A stretch of 5,391 bases of DNA from NCBI GenBank assembly GCA_902491415.1, contig CABUHP010000129.1:1-5391 (forward strand), read 5' to 3'. The notes below the pieces were generated by a model. That model saw nothing but the letters and a program-made list of their open reading frames with translations, ran no database searches and had not been told where the DNA came from. Each line of letters starts with the position of its first letter. Positions within the stretch are counted from its first letter, which is position 1. The translations under genes were made by a program, and so were the position numbers. Below, one piece after another: positions 1 to 5,266 of this stretch. This stretch comes from an uncultured Collinsella sp. GTDB taxonomy: Bacteria > Actinomycetota > Coriobacteriia > Coriobacteriales > Coriobacteriaceae.

Positions 1-34
1 GGGCCCCTGCTGTTAGCTTGTGGCACTGAATAGT

Positions 35-502
35 TTAGGCTTCGTCGACGATCTTAAGGCCGCGCGTGTGATCGATCTCGTTGAGGAGGTTAACGCGACG
101 CTCGTGACGACCACCCTCAAACTCGGCGTCGAGCCACTCGTCGACAATCATCTTGGCGAGTTCGGAGCCCACGACGCGGGCGCCAAAGGCGAGCACGTTG
201 GTATTGTTGTGCATGCGGGAGAGCTTGGCGCTGAAGGGCTCGGAGCACACAACGGCGCGTACGCCCTCGACCTTGTTGGCAGCTAGGCTAATCCCGACAC
301 CGGTGCCACAGATGAGGATGCCCAGGTCGACGTCGCCGTTGGCAACGGCCTTACCCACCTTGTAGCCGGCGATGGGGTAGTCAAAGCTCTCGGAGGTGTC
401 GGTGCCAAAGTTCACGACCTCGCAGCCGCGCTCCTTTAGGTGCTCGGAGATGATGTTCTTGAGCTCGACGGCGGCGTGGTCGTTACCGATACCGATCTTC
501 AT
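35..502 (-). CDS. rpiB: Ribose-5-phosphate isomerase B (RpiB/LacAB family)
   Basis: A complete 155-residue cytosolic sugar-phosphate isomerase that interconverts ribose 5-phosphate and ribulose 5-phosphate in the non-oxidative pentose phosphate pathway. The family hallmarks are visible: the N-terminal GNDHAA motif (D8, H9), the active-site loop ICGTGVG with the expected catalytic base C65, and RMHNNTNVL with H98, the usual catalytic or phosphate-contacting histidine. The length is typical of RpiB. I chose the ATG at 500-502 because it sits about 8 nt after a GAGAGGA ribosome site and gives the canonical N-terminus MKIGIGNDHA. The reading frame stays open to 718, but the extra upstream residues have no family resemblance and no ribosome site. 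The gene is divergent from cyuA. The related galactose-6-phosphate isomerase LacB shares this fold, but no lac or tagatose genes are nearby, so RpiB is preferred. No terminator is visible in the 34 bases left before the window edge. Confidence 0.95.
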   Translation of the reverse strand: MKIGIGNDHAAVELKNIISEHLKERGCEVVNFGTDTSESFDYPIAGYKVGKAVANGDVDLGILICGTGVGISLAANKVEGVRAVVCSEPFSAKLSRMHNNTNVLAFGARVVGSELAKMIVDEWLDAEFEGGRHERRVNLLNEIDHTRGLKIVDEA

Positions 503-563
503 GGATGGTTCCTCTCTGGTCTGTGCGGCGCAAATGCTAAAGGTGTTTACCGCGTTCGACTGC

Positions 564-592
564 ATGATAGCGCGACTTTTGCGTAAACGCCC
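564..592 (-). promoter_or_regulatory. Candidate rpiB promoter
   Basis: On the minus strand, TATCAT (569 to 564) matches the -10 consensus at five of six positions. It would start transcription about 55 nt before the rpiB ATG. No good -35 box lies at 16-18 bp; the -35 position falls inside the 585-600 palindrome. That would fit a regulated or activator-dependent promoter. This is inference from sequence only. Confidence 0.35.
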
Positions 593-600
593 GGGCGTTT
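585..600. promoter_or_regulatory. Perfect 16-bp palindrome, candidate operator
   Basis: AAACGCCCGGGCGTTT is a perfect inverted repeat between the divergent genes rpiB and cyuA. A further AAACGC half-site lies at 608-613, 23 bp (about two helical turns) to the right. It overlaps the expected -35 zone of the rpiB promoter. The right arm runs into six Ts (598-603), so a short hairpin with a CCGG loop could act as a weak terminator. However, no gene upstream on the plus strand would need one, so an operator for a dimeric repressor is the better reading. The binding protein is unknown. Confidence 0.45.
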
Positions 601-691
601 TTTGGTCAAACGCTTTAGCATGCAACAAGACCGGCTTCTCGTGAATGAATGTCGTCAGTTTGCGCTTGAGCGCCGTCTGCCGGAACCATGG

Positions 692-720
692 TTGCGGTTT
701 TTGATGCATTGTTATCAAAT
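692..720 (+). promoter_or_regulatory. Candidate cyuA promoter
   Basis: TTGCGG (692-697) and TCAAAT (715-720) are separated by 17 bp and match the -35 and -10 consensus at three and four of six positions. The start would fall near 727, giving a leader of about 47 nt before the cyuA ATG. The local sequence 697-738 is much richer in A/T than the flanking genes, as expected of a promoter. The match is weak, so this is tentative. Confidence 0.3.
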
Positions 721-773
721 AAAGGAGCTAACTTTTTTGAGAGCCCAGCCCGTTATGCAAGCAGGAGATACCT

Positions 774-2093
774 ATGCCCACCGATTCCGTCCGTGATGCC
801 GCGTTTTGCGATGTTTTGAACCGCGAACTTGTCTGTGCACTCGGCTGCACCGAGCCCATTGCCGTTGCTTATGCAGCGGCGCTGGCGAGCCAGACGCTCG
901 GTTGCGAACCCGATCATATGGACGTTGCCTGCTCGGGCAACATCATCAAGAACGTCAAGAGCGTGACCGTGCCCAACTCGGGCGGAATGCATGGTATTGA
1001 AGCCGCGGCCGTGCTGGGTGCCGTGGGCGGCGACGCCAAGAGCGCGCTCGAGGTGCTCGAGAGCGTCGATGACGCGGACCGCGCCCGCGTGGCCGAGCTG
1101 CTTGCCGATGCGGACTACTGCGATGTGTCGCTTGTCGAGGGTGTGCCCAACCTCTACATCAAGGTGACTGCGACGGCCGGGGGCCATACCGCGGTCGTCG
1201 AGATTACCGATCACCACACTAATGTCACGTGCCATACGCTCGACGGTATTCCGGTATGCGGTAAGTCGGCGGGGGAGTGCGCCGCCTGCGCCGAGCGCGT
1301 GGTGGCCGAGCGTGCGGCAGATAACGCCGACACGCCCATGTCGATCGAGACCATCATCGACTTTATCGAGGACGGTGACATTGAGGACGCCCGCGCTGCC
1401 GTTGAGCGTCAGATTGAGCTGAATGGCGCGATCAGTGCCGAGGGTCTCGCGCACGCTTGGGGCGCCGAGGTGGGCCGTACGCTGCTGGGTGCTCGTGCCG
1501 ATGACGTCGCCTGCCGCGCCCGTGCCCGTGCGGCCGCCGGGTCCGACGCCCGCATGAACGGTTGCGCGCTGCCGGTCGCCATTGTGTGCGGCTCGGGCAA
1601 TCAGGGCATTACCTGCGCATTGCCCGTCATGGAGTATGCCGAGTACCTGCGTTGCGACCACGAGCGCCTGGTGCGCGCCGTGATGCTGTCCGATCTTATC
1701 GCCGTGCATATCAAGAGCTATATTGGTGCGCTTTCGGCGTTTTGCGGTGCTATTTGCGCTGCATGCGGTGCCGGCGCTGCGATTACCTGGCTGTGCGGTG
1801 GCACGCGCGAACAGATTGGCGCGACGGTCTCGAATACGCTCGGCAACGTGGGCGGCATCGTGTGCGACGGCGCCAAGGCGAGCTGTGCCGCCAAGATCTC
1901 GGCTGCCGTCGATGCGGCGATTCTGAGCCATGATATGGCCATGCAGGGTCGCGGCTTCCGCGCCGGCGAGGGCCTGATCCAAGATACCGTTGAGCAGACA
2001 ATCGCCAGTATGGGCTACGTAGGCCGCGTGGGCATGAAGGATACCGACGTCGAGATCCTCAACATCATGATCGGCAAAACCCAGGTCTGTTAA
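774..2093 (+). CDS. cyuA: L-cysteine desulfidase (CyuA/YhaM, UPF0597, serine dehydratase alpha superfamily)
   Basis: A complete 439-residue cytosolic enzyme expected to break L-cysteine into pyruvate, ammonia and hydrogen sulfide using an oxygen-sensitive [4Fe-4S] cluster. The N-terminal ALGCTEPIA motif carries C25, the position known as a cluster cysteine in the characterised archaeal member. The C-terminal half, related to the L-serine dehydratase alpha domain, shows CGSGNQGIT (272-280), SAFCGAICAACGAGA (C324, C328, C331) and GIVCDGAKASCAAK (C364, C371), the remaining conserved cysteine-bearing motifs. Length matches the family. The ATG start follows an AGGAG site (763-767) at 6 nt. The protein is unusually rich in cysteine (22 residues, 5%), including a C169-x2-C172 pair in the middle. 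No cysteine transporter (cyuP) or CyuR-type regulator is visible beside it. It stands alone, divergent from rpiB and convergent with the HAD gene. Family assignment is firm; substrate preference is inferred from the family. Confidence 0.92.
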   Translation: MPTDSVRDAAFCDVLNRELVCALGCTEPIAVAYAAALASQTLGCEPDHMDVACSGNIIKNVKSVTVPNSGGMHGIEAAAVLGAVGGDAKSALEVLESVDDADRARVAELLADADYCDVSLVEGVPNLYIKVTATAGGHTAVVEITDHHTNVTCHTLDGIPVCGKSAGECAACAERVVAERAADNADTPMSIETIIDFIEDGDIEDARAAVERQIELNGAISAEGLAHAWGAEVGRTLLGARADDVACRARARAAAGSDARMNGCALPVAIVCGSGNQGITCALPVMEYAEYLRCDHERLVRAVMLSDLIAVHIKSYIGALSAFCGAICAACGAGAAITWLCGGTREQIGATVSNTLGNVGGIVCDGAKASCAAKISAAVDAAILSHDMAMQGRGFRAGEGLIQDTVEQTIASMGYVGRVGMKDTDVEILNIMIGKTQVC

Positions 2094-2848
2094 GACAGTT
2101 CGTCGGCTATTTGGTGTTCGTAGAAGGCTTCTACTACGGCGTTAAAGTCGCAGGCGAAGTCTTCCATGGTTCCGCGCCAGGTGGCTCGGCTGGGCTTGCC
2201 CTGGCCCACAAAGGCGGTTTGGATGCCGCAATCGGGGGACGGGAAGTCGCGTTTGGGATCGTTGCCCACCATAAGGACCTCGTGTGGCTCGAGCCCCATC
2301 ACCTGAAGCTGCTCTAGATAGTAGGTGGCATCGGGCTTGCAGCGGGTGGTGTTTCCCATGTGCGTCACGAGTTCAAAGGGGGCGTCGGCCAGGTCGCCCC
2401 AGCCCATGCGGCACTCGATGGCCCCCTGGGGAAAGCTGGGGTTGGTAAAGAGCGCGCAACGCAGTCCAGCGTCCTGTACGGCCTGGAGCGCGGCGTGCGC
2501 GCCCGGCATAGCGTGGGCGTTAATGACCTCGTCGTTCTTGTACGGAAGAATTTCGCGGTCATAGTAGGTAAACGCCTCGTAGATGAGGGGATCGGAGAGG
2601 CAGATCCCGCATCGGCGCTCGACCTCTTCTTGGTAAAACTCAAGATTGGTGCGGTTGTCCGTGCCGCTGCGGCGATTGGCGTTGAGGTCGACCAGGATGG
2701 TGCCGAGGCGCGCCATCGTGCCACCGCGGCTGCGGCGCCCGATATCCGCGAGCATCGAAGAGACATCCTTAAAATAGCGAAGGATGAACGCGTTGAGGTT
2801 GATGCTAAGAAGCGTTTCGTCCATATCGAAAACGACTGCTTTGAGCAC
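2090..2848 (-). CDS. HAD-superfamily hydrolase (phosphatase-like, helical cap)
   Basis: A 252-residue cytosolic haloacid dehalogenase-type hydrolase, probably a phosphatase on a small phosphorylated metabolite; the substrate cannot be told from sequence. All four motifs are present: motif I VVFDMDETLL with nucleophile D8 and acid/base D10; motif II LFTN (T135, N136); motif III lysine in RCKPDATYYLE (K171); motif IV MVGNDPKRDF (D197, D201). Residues of about 15-115 form the mainly helical C1-type cap and contain RRCGIC (C80, C83). I chose the GTG at 2848 because it lies 7 nt after a GAAAGG site (2856-2861) and starts a few residues before motif I, as usual in this family. The frame stays open upstream to 3019, but the ATG at 2956 has no ribosome site, and 57 extra residues before the HAD core would be atypical. 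Its stop codon overlaps that of cyuA. Confidence 0.88.
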   Translation of the reverse strand: MLKAVVFDMDETLLSINLNAFILRYFKDVSSMLADIGRRSRGGTMARLGTILVDLNANRRSGTDNRTNLEFYQEEVERRCGICLSDPLIYEAFTYYDREILPYKNDEVINAHAMPGAHAALQAVQDAGLRCALFTNPSFPQGAIECRMGWGDLADAPFELVTHMGNTTRCKPDATYYLEQLQVMGLEPHEVLMVGNDPKRDFPSPDCGIQTAFVGQGKPSRATWRGTMEDFACDFNAVVEAFYEHQIADELS

Positions 2849-3163
2849 GCGGGCACCTTTCTCGAAAAATCGATCTAGAATCGTTGGCTCCGGATACTTT
2901 ACCCCAAAGCCGAATGCCTGGCTGGTTATCGTCAAGTTGCGGAGACGTGTGTTCATAAGATTACGAAAAAGTCTCCACACGAGTAAAAAATCGCAGTTCA
3001 CGCTTGAAATCGAACTCATTTCCCCGTAACCTATACGAACGTGATTGCATAAGCGTCACATTAGTATCTGTCGGCTCCCGAGTGTTCCTAAACGTTGTGT
3101 GCTTGTCGCACCCTTCTGTAGGTCCTAGCAATCGGGGCCCCGTAGTTCGAAAGGGGTCCACCT
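2849..3163. promoter_or_regulatory. Divergent intergenic region between the HAD gene and rpsA
   Basis: This 315-bp gap must hold the promoters for both flanking genes. Bases 2955-3070 are clearly A/T-richer than the surroundings. On the plus strand I see -10-like TATACG (3032-3037) and TAGTAT (3062-3067) and a -35-like TTGAAA (3004-3009), but no pair with ideal spacing. On the minus strand TTGACG (2935 to 2930) is a good -35 box without a matching -10. Small dyads are GGAGAC/GTCTCC (2941-2946, 2971-2976), CGTGTG/CACACG (2946-2951, 2976-2981) and GTGA/TCAC (3041-3044, 3056-3059). No small gene is supported. Confidence 0.4.
3135..3159 (+). promoter_or_regulatory. SD-sequestering hairpin at rpsA start
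   Basis: GGGCCCC (3135-3141) can pair with GGGGTCC (3153-3159) to form a 7-bp stem with one G-U pair and an 11-nt loop. The 3' arm contains the GGGG of the rpsA ribosome site AAAGGGG (3150-3156). The 5' arm also lies in a self-complementary CGGGGCCCCG (3133-3142), so other folds compete. If it forms, the stem would hide the ribosome site and allow translational control of S1. The pairing is directly visible; the regulatory role is inference. Confidence 0.4.
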
Positions 3164-4330
3164 TTGAGTGAGATTCAGAACTCGTCCATTTTCTCTCTTG
3201 ACGATGTCAACGAGGAGGAGATGAACAACCTCATCGACGGTACGATTACCGACTTTGATGAGGGCGATCTCGTTAACGGCACTGTCGTTAAGATCGAGCA
3301 TGACGAGGTGCTCGTTGACATCGGATTCAAGTCCGAGGGCGTTATCCCGGTCCGCGAGCTGTCCATCCGCAAGGACGCTAACCCTGCAGACATCGTTGCA
3401 CTCGGTGATCCCATCGAGGCTCTGGTTCTCCAGAAGGAGGACAAGGACGGTCGTCTGGTCCTGTCCAAGAAGCGTGCCGAGTACGAGCGTGCTTGGAACC
3501 GCATCGAGGAGAAGTTCAACTCCGGCGAGAACGTCGAGGGCGAGGTTATCGAGGTTGTCAAGGGCGGCCTGATCCTCGACATCGGCCTGCGTGGCTTCCT
3601 GCCCGCTTCCCTCGTCGACCTCCGTCGCGTCAAGGACCTCACCTCCTACATGGGCACCCGCATCGAGGCCCGCGTCATCGAGATGGACCGCAACCGCAAC
3701 AACGTCGTCCTCTCCCGTCGCGTCGTGCTCGAGGAGTCCCGTAAGGCCGAGCGCTCCGAGATCCTGTCCAAGCTCAAGTCTGGCATGCGTCTCCAGGGCA
3801 CCGTTTCCTCCATCGTCGACTTCGGCGCCTTCGTCGACCTCGGCGGTATCGACGGCCTCATCCACATCTCCGAGCTCTCCTGGAACCACGTCAACCATCC
3901 TTCCGAGGTTGTCAAGGTCGGCCAGGAGGTCGAGGTCGAGGTTCTCGACGTCGATCTCAACCGCGAGCGCATCTCCCTGGGTCTCAAGCAGACCACCGAG
4001 GATCCGTGGCGCGCACTGGTCAAGAAGTACCCCGTCGGCGCTATCGTCGAGGGCACTGTGACCAAGCTTGTCCCGTTCGGCGCTTTCGTCGACCTGGGCG
4101 AGGGCATCGAGGGCCTGGTGCACATCTCCGAGATGGCCAACAAGCACGTCGACCAGCCTTCTCAGGTCACCCACGTGGGCGACAAGGTTCAGGTCAAGGT
4201 CATGGAGATCGACCTCGACCGTCGTCGTATCTCCCTGTCCATGAAGTCTGCTGCTGAGACTCTGGGCGTTGAGATCGAGGTTACCCCGCTGCCTTCCGAG
4301 AAGAAGGACGAGGAGACCGACGCCGAGTAA
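3164..4330 (+). CDS. rpsA: 30S ribosomal protein S1 (four S1 domains)
   Basis: A complete 388-residue S1 protein that binds mRNA through repeated OB-fold S1 domains and helps load it on the 30S subunit. Four S1 repeats are visible at about 34-104, 121-187, 206-275 and 291-362. The last two carry the classic GTV-x-FGAFVDLG, GLVHISE and RRISLSMK pattern (FGAFVDLG at 220-227 and 305-312). Four domains are usual for high-GC Gram-positives, against six in E. coli. The tail (after 365) is short and acidic, ending KKDEETDAE. The start is TTG at 3164, 7 nt after a strong AAAGGGG site. The next in-frame ATG (3221, residue 20) has GAGGAGGAG directly against it, too close to serve well, and would remove the N-terminal segment. 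Codons are strongly biased to C-ending and favoured forms, as in highly expressed genes. It is a single-gene unit with its own terminator. Confidence 0.96.
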   Translation: MSEIQNSSIFSLDDVNEEEMNNLIDGTITDFDEGDLVNGTVVKIEHDEVLVDIGFKSEGVIPVRELSIRKDANPADIVALGDPIEALVLQKEDKDGRLVLSKKRAEYERAWNRIEEKFNSGENVEGEVIEVVKGGLILDIGLRGFLPASLVDLRRVKDLTSYMGTRIEARVIEMDRNRNNVVLSRRVVLEESRKAERSEILSKLKSGMRLQGTVSSIVDFGAFVDLGGIDGLIHISELSWNHVNHPSEVVKVGQEVEVEVLDVDLNRERISLGLKQTTEDPWRALVKKYPVGAIVEGTVTKLVPFGAFVDLGEGIEGLVHISEMANKHVDQPSQVTHVGDKVQVKVMEIDLDRRRISLSMKSAAETLGVEIEVTPLPSEKKDEETDAE

Positions 4331-4354
4331 ATCGGTTTGACGATCACTTGTTTT

Positions 4355-4388
4355 AAGGGATCCGTCCGCAATGGACGGGTCCCTTTTT
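4355..4388 (+). terminator. Intrinsic terminator of rpsA
   Basis: A 13-bp stem (4355-4367 with 4373-4385, one G-U pair) closes a five-base loop GCAAT and runs into TTTTT (4384-4388). It begins 25 nt after the rpsA stop. This is a textbook Rho-independent terminator and separates rpsA from rnpB transcription. Confidence 0.95.
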
Positions 4389-4633
4389 GCATTTGCTGCT
4401 GATGTGCGCGATACAACCCGGGCGCAATGCTGTCCGGGCTGTCTGCAGGCTATTGGGTTGTCGGTGCATGAAAAAATGCCGACATCCCGCCTCGGGGAGG
4501 AGGCGGGAACACACCGAGTAGACGGAGGGGTGCGGAGCGCGGTCGCGTCTCGACTGACGACGTTGCCCATCGACAACCCTATTGTACTGCATGGCGTGAT
4601 TCTTGGTTTATCGTGTCGAACGCTTGTGTTGTG
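4389..4633. other. Gene-free, structure-rich gap before rnpB
   Basis: No convincing coding sequence lies between the rpsA terminator and the rnpB promoter. Instead there are nested inverted repeats. ACA-CCCGG (4413-4421) pairs with CCGGG-TGT (4434-4442) around one mismatch. GGGTTGTCGGTG (4455-4466) pairs with CATCGACAACCC (4568-4579), 12 bp with one G-U, enclosing about 100 nt. Inside it, TCCCGCCTC (4485-4493) pairs with GAGGCGGGA (4500-4508), a 9-bp hairpin. No clear promoter or T-run terminator bounds the element on the plus strand. It could be an unrecognised small RNA, an RNA element read from upstream, or the remains of a repeat. I do not recognise it as 6S, SRP or tmRNA. Confidence 0.35.
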
Positions 4634-4636
4634 CCA

Positions 4637-4663
4637 TTGCCTGCGGCAACGGTGTGCTACACT
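4637..4663 (+). promoter_or_regulatory. rnpB promoter
   Basis: The -10 box TACACT (4658-4663) is preceded by TG at 4655-4656, giving an extended -10 (TGC-TACACT). A TTGCCT at 4637-4642 is a poor-spaced (15 bp) -35 candidate. Transcription would start around 4670-4671, exactly where the P1 helix of RNase P RNA begins, which supports the call. A dyad CCATTGCC-TGC-GGCAACGG (4634-4652) covers the -35 zone. Confidence 0.6.
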
Positions 4664-4670
4664 CTTGCAC

Positions 4671-5034
4671 TGCTGAGTGGGCCAGACGGTCGCGCGATGT
4701 GCTGCTTGCAGCACGCGTGAGGAAAGTCCGGGCTCCAGAGGGCGGGATGCCGGCTAACGGCCGGGCGGAGTGATCCGACGGAAAGCGCCGCAGAAAAGAA
4801 GACTCCCACCTGCGCCGCAAGGCGTAAAGGGAAAAGCTGAAACGGTGGTGTAAGAGACCACCAGCGTCGTGGCAACACGGCGGCTTGGCAAGCCCCATCC
4901 GGAGCAAGCGCGAATAGGGACGCTATGGGCCGGCCCGGTCCGCGTTCGGGTAGCGTGCGTGGAGCTGCGTGGTAACGTGCAGACAAGATAAATGACCGTT
5001 CACGACAGAACCCGGCTTATCGGCCCACTCAGCA
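4671..5034 (+). ncRNA. rnpB: RNase P RNA, bacterial type A
   Basis: The catalytic RNA of RNase P, which removes 5' leaders from precursor tRNAs. The ends pair as a perfect 13-bp P1 helix: 4671-4683 with 5022-5034. The universal core is present: GAGGAAAGTCCGGGCTCC (4719-4736, 5' strand of P4 and flanking bases), the GTAAGAG segment of the specificity domain (4850-4856) between GGTGG and CCACC arms, GGAGCAAG (4901-4908), GAATAGGG (4912-4919), and the 3' core ACGACAGAACCCGGCTTAT (5002-5020). GGGTAG (4948-4953) matches the L15 loop whose GGU pairs with the tRNA CCA end, so CCA recognition looks intact. A hairpin at 4965-4982 with a GTAA tetraloop fits P18 with its GNRA docking loop. The length, about 364 nt, is normal. 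Mature ends are set from P1 and may differ by a few bases. No T-run terminator follows directly. Confidence 0.96.
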
Positions 5035-5047
5035 CTTTGTTGACGCT

Positions 5048-5150
5048 GCGAACCCGTCAGCGCGGCAATCTGCCTTTCAAGCCTTCGGGCATGACCATAA
5101 GGTCAATGCCCTTGTCTTTCAAGGCACCTTGCTCGCGCTGACGGGTTCTC
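5048..5150. repeat. Long imperfect palindrome (about 100-nt hairpin) after rnpB
   Basis: The whole segment folds back on itself. Outer stem 5050-5064 pairs with 5134-5148 (15 bp, no mismatch). Then 5065-5068/5129-5132 (4 bp, after bulged T5133), 5071-5076/5121-5126 (6 bp), 5079-5081/5116-5118 (3 bp), 5087-5092/5106-5111 (6 bp) and 5093-5096/5101-5104 (4 bp, after bulged A5105) lead to an ATAA loop. That is about 38 base pairs, broken by two 2x2 internal loops (TC/CC and TC/TC) and one asymmetric loop. A local GCC-TTCG-GGC tetraloop hairpin (5081-5090) competes with the tip. No T-run follows on either strand, so it is not a standard terminator. It could be the rnpB trailer or a 3'-end signal, a separate structured RNA, or a miniature palindromic repeat. 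The structure is certain; identity is unknown. Confidence 0.7.
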
Positions 5151-5217
5151 GCTGTTGGTGACGGTATCATTGGCGTTTCCGTTCTTGTTGGCGAGGTCAA
5201 CGGTGCTGTCTTTGCCG

Positions 5218-5223
5218 TATTAT
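5218..5223 (+). promoter_or_regulatory. Candidate -10 box for the YigZ-family gene
   Basis: TATTAT matches the -10 consensus at five of six positions and would start transcription near 5230, about 37 nt before the TTG start. GGTCAA at 5195-5200 is at the right distance but is a poor -35. Another -10-like TATCAT lies at 5165-5170. Tentative. Confidence 0.35.
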
Positions 5224-5266
5224 TGAGGCTGTTTGTTGCTGCGCTTTATTTTGTTGAGGGGCTTTG

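Noticed and set aside
1..34. GGGCCC at the left edge as half of an rpiB terminator
   Set aside because: The other arm, if any, would lie outside the window, and no T-run is visible.
585..603. Palindrome followed by Ts as an intrinsic terminator
   Set aside because: Both neighbouring genes are transcribed away from it, the stem is only 6 bp with a CCGG loop, and nothing upstream on the plus strand would need stopping.
602..796. 64-codon open frame upstream of cyuA
   Set aside because: It has a TTG start with no ribosome site, runs through the promoter region and overlaps cyuA out of frame. Only its last 20 codons (from 737) have an SD nearby, and these are noted separately.
753..1982. 409-codon open frame antisense to cyuA
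   Set aside because: A reverse-strand shadow of a GC-rich gene, rich in A, R, G and H, with no recognisable motif, while the sense strand encodes a clear family protein.
2849..3019. 57-residue N-terminal extension of the HAD protein
   Set aside because: HAD motif I normally lies within the first 10-15 residues; the GTG at 2848 has a good ribosome site, and the upstream ATGs do not.
4371..4676. 101-codon plus-strand open frame between rpsA and rnpB
   Set aside because: Its start lies inside the terminator hairpin, it has no ribosome site, it ends at the start of rnpB, and its sequence resembles no family.
3125..4714. 529-codon open frame antisense to rpsA and extending over the terminator and the rnpB start
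   Set aside because: It mirrors the codon bias of rpsA on the other strand, is a low-complexity run of D, L, V, G and E, crosses a strong terminator, and has no family resemblance.
4887..4891. GGCAA in rnpB taken at first as an altered L15 (GGU) tRNA-CCA-binding loop
   Set aside because: By recalled alignment to E. coli RNase P RNA, L15 corresponds to GGGTAG at 4948-4953, which is intact. The GGCAA lies in the earlier P14-side segment.
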